Source: DASSBQ01 sp035250505
GTDB lineage: Bacteria > Nitrospirota > Nitrospiria > Nitrospirales > Nitrospiraceae
Direction of reading: 5' to 3'
NCBI GenBank assembly: GCA_035250505.1
Contig: DATFFC010000115.1
Span: 1 to 31,125, forward strand
Length of the DNA: 31,125 nt
The notes beneath the pieces are model-generated. The model made no database searches. It was not told where the DNA came from and was given only the letters and a program-made list of their open reading frames with translations. Both the position numbers and the translations under genes were made by a program. Positions 23,242 to 31,108 of this stretch are shown piece after piece (the first letter of the stretch is position 1; each line of letters starts with the position of its first letter).

Positions 23242-23287
23242 CTAGACGAGATCGCGTCGGAACACTAGACGTGATCACGTCGTAACA
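23242..23287. repeat. tandem 23-bp duplication at the end of the transporter gene
   Basis: Two adjacent 23-base units (23242-23264 and 23265-23287) both begin CTAGACG and end AACA, differing at four positions. The core of the second is the perfect palindrome ACGTGATCACGT, and the first has ACGAGATCGCGT in its place. The second unit supplies the last codons and stop codon (TAG, complement of 23265-23267) of the transporter. Confidence 0.7.
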
Positions 23288-24518
23288 ATAGGGTGCGGTT
23301 CGACAGCCACCACGCGAGCCAGCACCACAGGGCCATCAGTGGGACCAACATCCAGGCCATCAGCGCGGCCGTCACGCCAAGCGCCTTCACGCCCGACACC
23401 AGCCAGCCGGTCGTCGCATCGCCGCCTCGCGAGATCGCGGTATCGATGAAGTTCTTGGCCTTGTACTTCTCTTCCCGGCTCACGATCGTAAACAACACTT
23501 CCCGCCCCGGCTTTGCCAACGCATACTCGGATACCCGTCTGATAATGATAAAGGCTGCAAAGAGGGCGACCGTCTGAATCGCACTCAGGAGCGCAAACCC
23601 GATCAGGCTTGCGGCCGGCAGCAGCATCAGTGCAATACGCAACGGCACCCGGCTGGTCGCAAACGTCTGGGTCAGGAATGTGAGGGCGCTGACGCTCACA
23701 TCGATGGTTGCATACAGCCGCGTCCGCTCCAGCGGCGAAGGGATCAGGCTCCCCACGACTTGGGCCTGTTCCAGATACAGGACCGTGGCAGTCATGGCAA
23801 GAAGGGCGACGTAGCCGGCAATGCCGGCCAAATAGGGCGAAGAGAGGGCCAGCCTCATGCCCGCCAGCACACCGCCCCCGATCGGCCTCTCGGCCTCCCG
23901 TTCACGATCCTCAGTATGGGTTCTTGCCCACACATCGAGCCGGCGAATGCACCAGACGCAGATCAGCAACATCATGGCCGACAGCATCATGAGATTGGCA
24001 ACGGGGAAGACGTACGTCGAAACGGCGGTGACCAAGGGCCCGACCAGCGCCCCGACGCTGCCGCCCGCCGCGATCATTCCGAACAGCCGCTTGCCCTGGT
24101 CCGCCGAAAAGAGGTCCACCATGAAACTCCAAAACACGGACACGACAAACAAGTTGAACACGGAGAGCCAGACAAAGAAGGCCCGTGCAACCCATTCCGA
24201 ATGGATGCCCGTTTTCATCAGGACATAGAACAGCAGGAGATTCGCGGCGAAAAACAGATAGACGATGGGCAAGAGCCGCCGGCGGGGAAACCGAGCGGAC
24301 AGCCAGCCGAACACCGGTGTCGAGAACAGCAGCACGAGGAACGTCACCGTCATCATCCACGGAAGATGCCGGACGCCGCTTTCGATGGCCATCTCGTCCC
24401 GAACCGGACGGAGGATGTAGTATCCGCAGAGGAGACAGAAAAAATAAAAGAATGACCAGGCAAGCGGCGCGAGCTCCTGCTCGTCCGCTTTCAGCAAGGC
24501 GGCAATCCGTGCTTTCAT
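23265..24518 (-). CDS. 12-helix transporter, MFS / nucleotide-translocase (Npt/Tlc)-like
   Basis: This 417-residue inner-membrane protein has about 12 hydrophobic helices. It begins with the cytoplasmic MKARIAALLKADEQELAPLA. The first helix block SFFYFFCLLCGYYILRPVRDEMA, and later VFWSFMVDLFSADQGKRLFGMIAAGGSVGALVGP, are typical of the ATP/ADP-translocase-like (Npt1/Npt2, Tlc) relatives of the major facilitator superfamily. In free-living bacteria the substrate of these is unknown. RRVSEYALAKPGREVLFTIV and EEKYKAKNFIDTAISRGGD are further family-like blocks. The start at 24518 is chosen from the protein itself, with no strong ribosome binding site. A longer open frame to 25604 is an antisense shadow. 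It is divergent from the gene at 24612. Confidence 0.82.
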   Translation of the reverse strand: MKARIAALLKADEQELAPLAWSFFYFFCLLCGYYILRPVRDEMAIESGVRHLPWMMTVTFLVLLFSTPVFGWLSARFPRRRLLPIVYLFFAANLLLFYVLMKTGIHSEWVARAFFVWLSVFNLFVVSVFWSFMVDLFSADQGKRLFGMIAAGGSVGALVGPLVTAVSTYVFPVANLMMLSAMMLLICVWCIRRLDVWARTHTEDREREAERPIGGGVLAGMRLALSSPYLAGIAGYVALLAMTATVLYLEQAQVVGSLIPSPLERTRLYATIDVSVSALTFLTQTFATSRVPLRIALMLLPAASLIGFALLSAIQTVALFAAFIIIRRVSEYALAKPGREVLFTIVSREEKYKAKNFIDTAISRGGDATTGWLVSGVKALGVTAALMAWMLVPLMALWCWLAWWLSNRTLLLRRDHV

Positions 24519-24558
24519 CGATGGCTCGGGCACAGCCGCCGGAGTGTAACAGGGTGCT

Positions 24559-24588
24559 TTCACCTGCACGAGGAAAATTTGATAGAAT
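24559..24588 (+). promoter_or_regulatory. promoter of the unknown conserved gene at 24612
   Basis: TTCACC (24559-24564, 4 of 6 to the -35 consensus) and TAGAAT (24583-24588, 5 of 6 to the -10) are spaced by 18 bases. The start point would be near 24595, leaving a very short leader that contains GGAG before ATG 24612. Confidence 0.45.
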
Positions 24589-24611
24589 GCCGCCTCCTTG
24601 GAGACGATGCG

Positions 24612-25832
24612 ATGACGACGGAGGAAGCCCGAGCCCATTACAATTTCTTGCTGACGCTCTGCATCCGCCGGGAGGAGGCCTTCGGGCCATTGGCCTTGAC
24701 CTTCCTGCGCGAGCCGGCGTTCGAGGAGTTTGGACTCACGGCCGAGGAACGGTTCACGCTCTACACCGCGGTCGCCGATGCCTTCGCCCCGGAGCCGAAG
24801 CGGTATACGCAAAAGCTGGAATGTCTCCAAAAGGCGAACGATCTGCTGCCTCGGACTCGATTCTGGGACCCGGGCCTGGCCCGGCAACTTCAACAAGATA
24901 TTCGGAAGACGGCGGCCGAATTGGAAATCTACAGTCAGGCCATGAAAGTCCCACGGGCTCACGATGTGGCCATGCAACGGCTGATCGTGGAAACCGACGC
25001 ACCGGAGTATTTTCTGGATCTGGCCCAGCGGCGCGCAGCCGCCTACTATCAAGACAAATACCGCATGCCCTCCGCTGCGAAGACCGCTCAACATTTCGGC
25101 GGAACGCCCAAAAAGTTTGACCCGGACAATCCCGCCATTCACAAAGAGTTTCCCGGCGCGTGCGCCCCGTTCATGGCCGCCCGGACGAACGCCTTTCATG
25201 TGATGCTGCCCTTTGATCTGAAGATCAGCCGCGGCCCGGAAGATCCCCTCGAAGCGGGCGCGCGGATTTTTTACGCGAAGATGGGCTACTCCTACCCACT
25301 CCGGTACGAAATGGGAAAATTGTGCGGGTACCATGACGGCCAGATGCTGGACATCGCGCTGGATGATCCGAACCTGGTCTTTGTCTCTGCATCGGCCGTG
25401 AAAGAGCCGGACTTCCGGTTCATCCCGCCCGACCAGCCGGCCGATATCCCGCCCGAATTCGCCTATCCGGTGTCCGTCTTGAACATGGTCGGCACGCTGG
25501 GCCCATTCGTACAAGTCAGTTGCAAATTCAAAGTCTGGTTCAATGCCGCCCTCGTCTCCCTCCTCATTCAAGGAGCGCCGGACCTGAGCGACTATGGGCT
25601 GCAAGGCGCGAGCGGCCTCATGACGCGGTCGTATGCCTCCGATCGTGTAGAAGCTTATGCGGAATCTTCACGTGAACCGTGGCAAGAAGGACTGAGCTAT
25701 AACTTTGTGAATCTTCATCTCGGGCTGTTGCCCGGGCTGCAATCGGCCGTCATCCCGTTCAATACGCCGATCTTTTCCGTCTATCCGGTTCTGTCGCGAC
25801 AGTCGTTCCGGCTCGAGGTCAAACCGGCATGA
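24612..25832 (+). CDS. conserved hypothetical protein, operon with threonine aldolase
   Basis: This is a 406-residue soluble protein I do not recognise. The N-terminal half (1-130) is helical and charged (TTEEARAHYNFLLTLCIRRE, EERFTLYTAVADAF). A middle region holds NAFHVMLPFDLKISRGPEDP and FYAKMGYSYPLRYEMGKLCG. The C-terminal half is strand-rich with FAYPVSVLNMVGTLGPFVQV and YNFVNLHLGLLPG. There is no signal peptide or membrane helix. ATG 24612 is preferred over 24579 because GGAG sits 9 bases before it and a promoter lies just upstream. Its last four bases overlap the threonine aldolase start (ATGA at 25829-25832), so the two are translated together. Confidence 0.8.
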   Translation: MTTEEARAHYNFLLTLCIRREEAFGPLALTFLREPAFEEFGLTAEERFTLYTAVADAFAPEPKRYTQKLECLQKANDLLPRTRFWDPGLARQLQQDIRKTAAELEIYSQAMKVPRAHDVAMQRLIVETDAPEYFLDLAQRRAAAYYQDKYRMPSAAKTAQHFGGTPKKFDPDNPAIHKEFPGACAPFMAARTNAFHVMLPFDLKISRGPEDPLEAGARIFYAKMGYSYPLRYEMGKLCGYHDGQMLDIALDDPNLVFVSASAVKEPDFRFIPPDQPADIPPEFAYPVSVLNMVGTLGPFVQVSCKFKVWFNAALVSLLIQGAPDLSDYGLQGASGLMTRSYASDRVEAYAESSREPWQEGLSYNFVNLHLGLLPGLQSAVIPFNTPIFSVYPVLSRQSFRLEVKPA

Positions 25833-26860
25833 TCGACCTCCGCAGCGATACCGTCACTAAACCGACCCGCGCGATGCGCGAAGCCATGGCGCAAGCCGAG
25901 GTCGGCGACGATGTGTATGGGGAAGATCCCACGGTCAACCGGTTGCAGGAACAGGCGGCGGCCCTCTTGGGGAAAGCCCATGCGCTTTTCGTCCCGTCCG
26001 GCACGATGGGCAATCAGCTCGCGATCCGCGTCCAGACCCAGCCCGGTCAAGAAATCGTTGTCGAAGCGTCCTCACATATCGTTCGTTATGAGCAGGGGGC
26101 CGCCGGGGCATTGGCGGGAGTGCAACTCCACTGGGTCCATGGCCGGCGCGGACTCATGTCACCGGACCAAGTCGAGGCGGCAATCAGACCCGGCGATCCC
26201 TATACGATCCAGACGGCTCTGATCTGTTTGGAGCAGACGCACAACAGCGGCGGCGGCTCCATCTATCCGCTCTCCACCATCGAGCACATTCATGCGATCG
26301 CAGACCGGCGTCACATTCCCATGCACTTGGACGGAGCACGGCTGTTCAACGCCGTGGTCGCGACCGGGATACCGGCACACCGCTATGCTCGATATTTTCG
26401 AACCGTGACCTTCTGTTTATCCAAAGGCCTCGGCGCCCCGGCCGGCTCGCTCATCGCGACGGATGATGCGGCGCTCGTGGATCGACTGCGGCGATTCCGG
26501 CGCATGTATGGAGGCGCGATGCGGCAGGCCGGAATTCTGGCAGCGGCCGGCCTCCATGCGCTTGCGCATCACATCGAACGGCTGAAAGAAGATCATGACC
26601 ATGCTAAGGAACTTGCCCGCATCCTGCATACCATTCCGGCGGTATCGCTGATTCCGGACGACGTGGAGACGAATATTATTTTTTTTGATGTGAAGAAGGC
26701 CGGCTCCTCTTCAGCGGACATCGTCGCGGCATTACGAGAGGCCGGTGTTCTCGTGAGCGCGGTGGGCGGATCACGATTCCGCGCCGTCACTCATCTTGAT
26801 ATTACCTCAGCGGACATCGAGCGGGCAGGCACGATCCTGACGCGTGTGCTGGGTCGATAG
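25829..26860 (+). CDS. ltaE: low-specificity L-threonine aldolase
   Basis: This 343-residue PLP enzyme splits L-threonine (and allo-threonine) into glycine and acetaldehyde. It starts MIDLRSDTVTKPTRAMREAM, the family signature, and continues VGDDVYGEDPTVNRLQ (25-40), FVPSGTMGNQLA (54-65), HLDGARLFNA (166-175) with the PLP-contacting aspartate, and TFCLSKGLGAPAGS, where K199 forms the Schiff base. The C-terminal small domain ends FRAVTHLDITSADIERAG. The length is normal. It overlaps the preceding unknown gene by four bases, so that protein may act in the same amino-acid step or simply share its regulation. Confidence 0.95.
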   Translation: MIDLRSDTVTKPTRAMREAMAQAEVGDDVYGEDPTVNRLQEQAAALLGKAHALFVPSGTMGNQLAIRVQTQPGQEIVVEASSHIVRYEQGAAGALAGVQLHWVHGRRGLMSPDQVEAAIRPGDPYTIQTALICLEQTHNSGGGSIYPLSTIEHIHAIADRRHIPMHLDGARLFNAVVATGIPAHRYARYFRTVTFCLSKGLGAPAGSLIATDDAALVDRLRRFRRMYGGAMRQAGILAAAGLHALAHHIERLKEDHDHAKELARILHTIPAVSLIPDDVETNIIFFDVKKAGSSSADIVAALREAGVLVSAVGGSRFRAVTHLDITSADIERAGTILTRVLGR

Positions 26861-26871
26861 CGGGCCGATCG

Positions 26872-26901
26872 TTGACAGTCTCTCGGAACGATCTTTACAA
26901 T
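26872..26901 (+). promoter_or_regulatory. strong sigma70-type promoter
   Basis: A perfect TTGACA (26872-26877) and TACAAT (26896-26901, 5 of 6) are separated by 18 bases, just after the threonine aldolase stop. The predicted start is near 26908. The leader then folds as CCGGCGG-GTCAGTT-CCGCCGG (26911-26931) directly before the ATG at 26938. This is the best promoter match I found in the window. Confidence 0.65.
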
Positions 26902-26937
26902 GCCGTTCGTCCGGCGGGTCAGTTCCGCCGGCGCGGC

Positions 26938-27174
26938 ATGATCATGCAGGTCATCTCCTTCAAACAGATCAGCGAGATTCTCGAACTCACGGACTCTTTA
27001 GGATTGAATCGTGAATGGGTTGAAATCCCGTTGTCTCCGGAAGGCTCCGGGACGGTCCGCAAGCTGGCCAACGGCAAACTGGAAATTGTCGTCGCAGCGG
27101 ACCGGCCGTTCGATCAATGGCTCGCCACGTTGGGTGATGTGATACGGCACGCCCAAGGCGTTTCCCCATCCTGA
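26938..27174 (+). CDS. small hypothetical protein behind a strong promoter
   Basis: This 78-residue protein begins MIMQVISFKQISEILELTDS. It has an amphipathic N-terminal helix region, then two predicted strands (TVRKLANGKLEIVVAAD) and a C-terminal helix (FDQWLATLGDVIRHAQG). The family is not recognised. The open frame extends back to 26872, but that part overlaps the promoter, so 26938 (or ATG 26944) is the likely start. No ribosome binding site stands out between the leader hairpin and the ATG. It is followed 15 bases later by the nucleotidyltransferase gene, perhaps one transcript. Confidence 0.65.
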   Translation: MIMQVISFKQISEILELTDSLGLNREWVEIPLSPEGSGTVRKLANGKLEIVVAADRPFDQWLATLGDVIRHAQGVSPS

Positions 27175-27189
27175 CCGATACTGCACACG

Positions 27190-27996
27190 ATGGAATCAGA
27201 TACAGGCTCTCCCACGCCCGGGACGCCCGCAGCCGTCCCGTCCGCCGCCGAATTGCAGGCCGAGCTGTTGGATGTACCCGAGCCGCCCGATCAGCCGCCG
27301 CCGGTGGTCCCGCCTGGATTTGAGGATGCGCTGGCGCTTGCCTTGAGACACGTGCGGGGGAAGCGAGGCGGCGACCTCGCCGCCGTCGTTCTCGTCGGAT
27401 CGGGAGCGCGCCGGGCCGTTACTCCACATAGCGATATCGACCTCATCGCGTTGGTCAAAGGGGCCCCTGAAGGACATGAGATTGTCCGGGTCGCGGATCG
27501 GCTGATCGATATCCGATATGGCGAGTACCAATCGGTGTCCGATGAAATCGACCGGTCTTCTCGCCTGCCGCCGCTCTTGCGCAAGGGCCGCATCCTCTAT
27601 GACCATGACGGCATTGCGGCGAAACTGATCGAAAAAGCTGCGCAACGCTTCAGACAGGGGCCGCCGGCCCCGACGATCAATGAACAAATCCGATGGAAGG
27701 CGGAATGTCTGCACTGGCTCGGGAAGGCCGAGGATATGGCCGACAAGCCGGCGGTGGCTCAATACCTGCTTCAGATCTTTTTCGAGGAATCATTGACGGC
27801 CTTCTTCCGGCTCCGCGGATTCTGGCTGACCGCCCCGGTTGATGTTCTCCGATTCATGAGTTCCCGAGATCCCGCTCTGGGTGAGATGGCGGCACGATTT
27901 CTAAACAGCGGCACGATCGAACAGCGGTTCGAGTCAGCCCGTCAGATCGCCGCCGCACTATTCAAAGACATCCCGCAGCCGGCCCGCATCGACTGA
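27190..27996 (+). CDS. nucleotidyltransferase domain protein (Pol beta superfamily) with helical C-terminal domain
   Basis: This is a 268-residue protein. After a proline-rich N-terminal tail (1-42) comes a Pol beta-type nucleotidyltransferase core with VVLVGSGARRAVTPHSDIDL (66-85), in which the G-S-x-A-R-R and D-x-D motifs are complete, and a third acid in RLIDIRYGEY (about 104-112). The C-terminal half (about 155-265) is all helical (EQIRWKAECLHWLGKAEDMA, FFEESLTAFFRLRGFW), like the HEPN-type or KNTase-C helical modules that follow such domains. It could nucleotidylate a small molecule, RNA or protein. The partner is unknown. It starts 15 bases after the small ORF, with no clear ribosome binding site. 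Confidence 0.78.
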   Translation: MESDTGSPTPGTPAAVPSAAELQAELLDVPEPPDQPPPVVPPGFEDALALALRHVRGKRGGDLAAVVLVGSGARRAVTPHSDIDLIALVKGAPEGHEIVRVADRLIDIRYGEYQSVSDEIDRSSRLPPLLRKGRILYDHDGIAAKLIEKAAQRFRQGPPAPTINEQIRWKAECLHWLGKAEDMADKPAVAQYLLQIFFEESLTAFFRLRGFWLTAPVDVLRFMSSRDPALGEMAARFLNSGTIEQRFESARQIAAALFKDIPQPARID

Positions 27997-28236
27997 ACCG
28001 TGTGCCGGGAAGCCGGCCATTGTCTTGAGCACAGCAACCTGCGCAGCTCGGTATTCTGCAAATCTTCCGCTTGCAATAGGCGGAACATGCGAGTATCACT
28101 TCATGGACGCCGGAGCCCTTTATACTGTCTGTACGACGCCCTTTGCCCAGGCCGTGCAAATACGTGCTCGGCCTCCACATCGGCAATTGAGACGATCATC
28201 CGCGGGTTGGCCGGCAAGGAGCCGTAGACACGACTC

Positions 28237-28261
28237 ATTCATGGGTTAACAACTCATGAAT
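28237..28261. promoter_or_regulatory. inverted repeat upstream of gnd, possible operator
   Basis: ATTCATG (28237-28243) and CATGAAT (28255-28261) form a perfect 7-base inverted repeat with an 11-base centre containing GTTAAC. It lies 20 bases before the gnd ATG at 28281, in the right place for a repressor site. No good promoter is visible between it and the preceding gene, apart from a lone TATACT at 28121. Confidence 0.45.
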
Positions 28262-28280
28262 TCTAGAGAAAGGGATGGCC

Positions 28281-29174
28281 ATGGAAATCGGATTCATCGG
28301 ATTGGGTAAGATGGGCATGAATATGGTGACGCGGCTCCGGCGGGATCAACACCGGGTCGTCGTCTATGATCGAGCGGGTGAACTGATCAAGCAGGCCGAA
28401 GGTCAGGGCTGCATCGGCGCGTCGTCGCTCGGTGATCTCGTCTCCAAGTTGTCCCCGCCCCGTGCTGTGTGGGTCATGGTCCCGTCCGGCGCCCCGACCG
28501 AGGAAACAGTGACTGCGGTCTCGGGTTTTCTCCAGGCGGGCGACACCATCATCGACGGCGGGAATACGCGTTTCCACGACGACACCAGGCGGGCGAGCGA
28601 ACTGAAGAAGAAAGGGCTTCACTATGTCGACGCCGGAACCAGCGGCGGAATTTGGGGACTGACTGTCGGTTATTGCCTCATGGTGGGCGGCGAATCGGAA
28701 CCGGTTAAACGGCTGGAGCCGATTTTTCAGACCTTGGCGCCCGAACAGGGATGGGCTCACATGGGAGGGCCCGGGGCCGGCCATTACGTCAAGATGGTGC
28801 ATAACGGCATTGAGTACAGCATGATGCAAGGCTATGCCGAGGGATTCGAGTTGATGGCGAAGAGCGAGTATAAGCTGGACCTGGCACGGATCGCCGATCT
28901 CTGGATGCACGGCAGCGTCGTCCGATCATGGCTCTTGGAATTGGCGGCGGGGGCGCTCAAGCAAGATCCCCGGCTCGAAAAATTAAAAGGCTATGTTCAG
29001 GACTCCGGCGAAGGACGGTGGATGATTGCGGAGGCCATCGACAAGGACGTTCCGGTCCCTACGCTGACGACGGCCTTGTTCACCCGATTCCGCTCACGCC
29101 AGGAAGATTCGTTTGCCGAGAAAATGCTGGCGGCATTGCGCAACGCCTTCGGAGGTCACAGCGTCCGCCGTTGA
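28281..29174 (+). CDS. gnd: 6-phosphogluconate dehydrogenase, short (NAD-type) form
   Basis: This 297-residue enzyme oxidatively decarboxylates 6-phosphogluconate to ribulose 5-phosphate in the oxidative pentose phosphate pathway. Seen are the dinucleotide motif IGFIGLGKMGMNM (3-15), VPSGAPTEETV, DGGNTRFHDD, the substrate loop DAGTSGGIWGLTVGYCLMVGG, and the catalytic lysine region GHYVKMVHNGIEY. At about 300 residues it belongs to the short Gnd form usually linked with NAD rather than NADP. ATG 28281 is preferred to 28275 because AAAGGGA is then correctly spaced. zwf follows 29 bases later, so the two oxidative steps form one operon. No lactonase gene is seen here. Confidence 0.95.
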   Translation: MEIGFIGLGKMGMNMVTRLRRDQHRVVVYDRAGELIKQAEGQGCIGASSLGDLVSKLSPPRAVWVMVPSGAPTEETVTAVSGFLQAGDTIIDGGNTRFHDDTRRASELKKKGLHYVDAGTSGGIWGLTVGYCLMVGGESEPVKRLEPIFQTLAPEQGWAHMGGPGAGHYVKMVHNGIEYSMMQGYAEGFELMAKSEYKLDLARIADLWMHGSVVRSWLLELAAGALKQDPRLEKLKGYVQDSGEGRWMIAEAIDKDVPVPTLTTALFTRFRSRQEDSFAEKMLAALRNAFGGHSVRR

Positions 29175-29203
29175 ATGGCTTCCGAACGTTCTGAGGACCG
29201 ATC

Positions 29204-30748
29204 ATGAGCGTGCCTATCCGTCCGGTCGAGATTCAGCCCGAGCCCGAAGTCCCCGTTCCGGTGCAATCCTGCACGGTCGTCATCTTCGGCGGATCCGGTG
29301 ATCTGGCCCGCCGTCGCTTGATTCCGGCCCTCTACAACTTGTTGCTGGACGGACTCCTGCCCGCCGCCTATGCCGTGATCGGCCTGGGCCGAAAGATGAT
29401 GACCGACGAAGAATTTCGGGACGTCGTTCGGGAAGGGGTCAAGACCCACTCCCGGCAGGCACTGATCCAAGAAAAATGGGCTGACTTCGAACGGCATCTC
29501 TTTTACATGCCGGGGGACAACGACGATCCTCAGACCTATGTGGCGCTCAAGGCGCGCGCCGAAAAAATTGAGCGCACCTTCCAACTGTCCGGCAATCGCA
29601 TTTTTTATCTCAGCATCCCGCCGAGCTCATTCACTCCGGTCTGCGAAGGGCTGGCGAAAGCCGGCCTGGCCTCGCGACCCGGCCCCGATGTTCCCTACGC
29701 CAGGATTATTGTCGAGAAGCCCGTGGGGCGGGATCTGGCCTCGGCCCGGCAGATCAATGCCGTCACCGGGCAGGTGTTTGATGAGTCGCAAATCTTTCGG
29801 ATCGACCACTATCTCGGGAAGGAAACCGTCCAGAATCTGATGGTGCTGCGATTCGCCAACAGCATTTTCGAGCCGATCTGGAATCACAAGTACATCGACC
29901 ATGTACAGATTACCGTCGGCGAGGAGGAAGGCCTCGGCACGAGAGCGGCCTATTATGAAGAGGCAGGGGCGCTGCGCGACATGGTGCAAAATCATCTCCT
30001 TCAACTGTTGTGTCTCGTCGCCATGGAACCGCCCTACTCGCTCGATCCGGACGTCGTCCGGGATGCCAAGATGGAGGTCCTCCGGTGCCTCCGGCCCATT
30101 TCAGGCAAGGACGCCGAACAGTTCACCGTGCGCGCACAGTACACGGAAGGAACGGCCAACGGGGTACAAGTCCGAGGCTATCGACGAGAGAAAGGCGTCA
30201 ATCCCAACTCCACCACCGAGACGTACGTGGCGGTGAAGGGCTTTGTAGAAAATTGGCGCTGGTCGGGCGTCCCGTTTTATCTCAGGACGGGAAAAGCCTT
30301 GCCCAAACGCGCGAGCGAGGTCGCCGTCCAATTCAAGGACATTCCTCAAATTCTGTTCAACGCGGATCGCCGCCACCCGCTGCCTCCCAATGTGCTGGCG
30401 CTCCGCATCCAACCGGATGAAGGCCTGTCGCTGCGCATCGTGTCTCGGGTGCCGGGTACCCGCATCCAGACCCATCCCGTCGAGATGGATTTTCACTATA
30501 GCGAAGTGTTCGGCCGGCCCTCACCGGAAGCCTACGAACGGCTCTTGCTGGATGTCATGCTCGGCGATGCCTCGCGTTTCATGCGGCGGGATGCGGTGGA
30601 AGCGTCCTGGGCCTGGGTGACCGATATTCTGCAGGCATGGGACGCGCAAAAGCTCCGCTGGCTGCCTGAATATCCGGCCGGCACCTGGGGGCCGATCGAG
30701 GCCGATCGCATGATTCAGAATGACGGTCGTACCTGGCGCGTGTTGTAA
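29204..30748 (+). CDS. zwf: glucose-6-phosphate 1-dehydrogenase
   Basis: This 514-residue enzyme opens the oxidative pentose phosphate pathway by oxidising glucose 6-phosphate to 6-phosphogluconolactone and making NAD(P)H. The coenzyme motif is FGGSGDLARRRLIPALYNL (about 27-45), then EKPVGRDLASARQIN, the substrate and catalytic motif RIDHYLGKETVQNL (about 201-214), and ENWRWSGVPFYLRTGKALPK in the beta-plus-alpha domain. The C-terminal WLPEYPAGTWGP ends a normal-length enzyme. GAGGA precedes ATG 29204. It shares the operon with gnd and converges on the thioredoxin gene with 45 bases between. Confidence 0.97.
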   Translation: MSVPIRPVEIQPEPEVPVPVQSCTVVIFGGSGDLARRRLIPALYNLLLDGLLPAAYAVIGLGRKMMTDEEFRDVVREGVKTHSRQALIQEKWADFERHLFYMPGDNDDPQTYVALKARAEKIERTFQLSGNRIFYLSIPPSSFTPVCEGLAKAGLASRPGPDVPYARIIVEKPVGRDLASARQINAVTGQVFDESQIFRIDHYLGKETVQNLMVLRFANSIFEPIWNHKYIDHVQITVGEEEGLGTRAAYYEEAGALRDMVQNHLLQLLCLVAMEPPYSLDPDVVRDAKMEVLRCLRPISGKDAEQFTVRAQYTEGTANGVQVRGYRREKGVNPNSTTETYVAVKGFVENWRWSGVPFYLRTGKALPKRASEVAVQFKDIPQILFNADRRHPLPPNVLALRIQPDEGLSLRIVSRVPGTRIQTHPVEMDFHYSEVFGRPSPEAYERLLLDVMLGDASRFMRRDAVEASWAWVTDILQAWDAQKLRWLPEYPAGTWGPIEADRMIQNDGRTWRVL

Positions 30749-30760
30749 GTCGTTCAGTCT

Positions 30761-30780
30761 CGCGGTAGTGAAAGACCGCG
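30761..30780. terminator. small hairpin between convergent zwf and thioredoxin genes
   Basis: CGCGGT (30761-30766) and ACCGCG (30775-30780) pair around an 8-base loop in the 45-base gap between two converging genes. The position suits a bidirectional terminator, but neither side has a T-run, so the call is weak. Confidence 0.3.
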
Positions 30781-30793
30781 CCTGCCCCAACAA

Positions 30794-31108
30794 TCACTCC
30801 AGCGCGAGTTGCGCGCGAAGCGCGTCTTTCTTTCCAATGCCGCCGATAAAGCGCTGAAACGCGCCGCCGCGATACAAGGCCAGCGCCGGCAGACTCGAGA
30901 TTTCGAGCTCCGCCGGGATCTGGAAGTTCTCCTGAACATTCATCGTGACGATGAGCAACGTCTGCTCCAGCTCGCGCTGTAGCCCTTCGAGTTCCTTCAT
31001 GAGCGCCCGGCAATGCCCACAGCCCGGTTGCCAGAACTCGACCAGGACCGGGACTGCTGCCGTGTCGATCACGTGGTCGAAGTCTCGATCGTTGACTTGG
31101 CGCAACAT
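30794..31108 (-). CDS. thioredoxin family protein
   Basis: This is a 104-residue single-domain thioredoxin. The fold starts with MLRQVNDRDFDHVID, the redox motif is CGHC (C30-C33) in VEFWQPGCGHCRALM, and the cis-proline is in ISSLPALALYRGG. The end is GGIGKKDALRAQLALE. CGHC is closer to protein disulfide isomerases than to the classical thioredoxin CGPC, which usually means a more oxidising redox potential. There is no signal peptide, so it acts in the cytoplasm. The start at 31108 follows GAGAGGA by about 11 bases, close to the window edge. It may continue an operon beyond it. Confidence 0.9.
   Translation of the reverse strand: MLRQVNDRDFDHVIDTAAVPVLVEFWQPGCGHCRALMKELEGLQRELEQTLLIVTMNVQENFQIPAELEISSLPALALYRGGAFQRFIGGIGKKDALRAQLALE

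Noticed and set aside
24185..25120. 311-codon frame spanning the divergent gap at 24.5 kb
   Set aside because: It crosses two real genes on opposite strands and reads as arginine/proline-rich low-complexity sequence.
24519..25604. N-terminal extension of the transporter frame to 25604
   Set aside because: This part is antisense to the unknown conserved gene and the ltaE operon. The membrane protein clearly begins at MKARIAALLKADEQ (24518).
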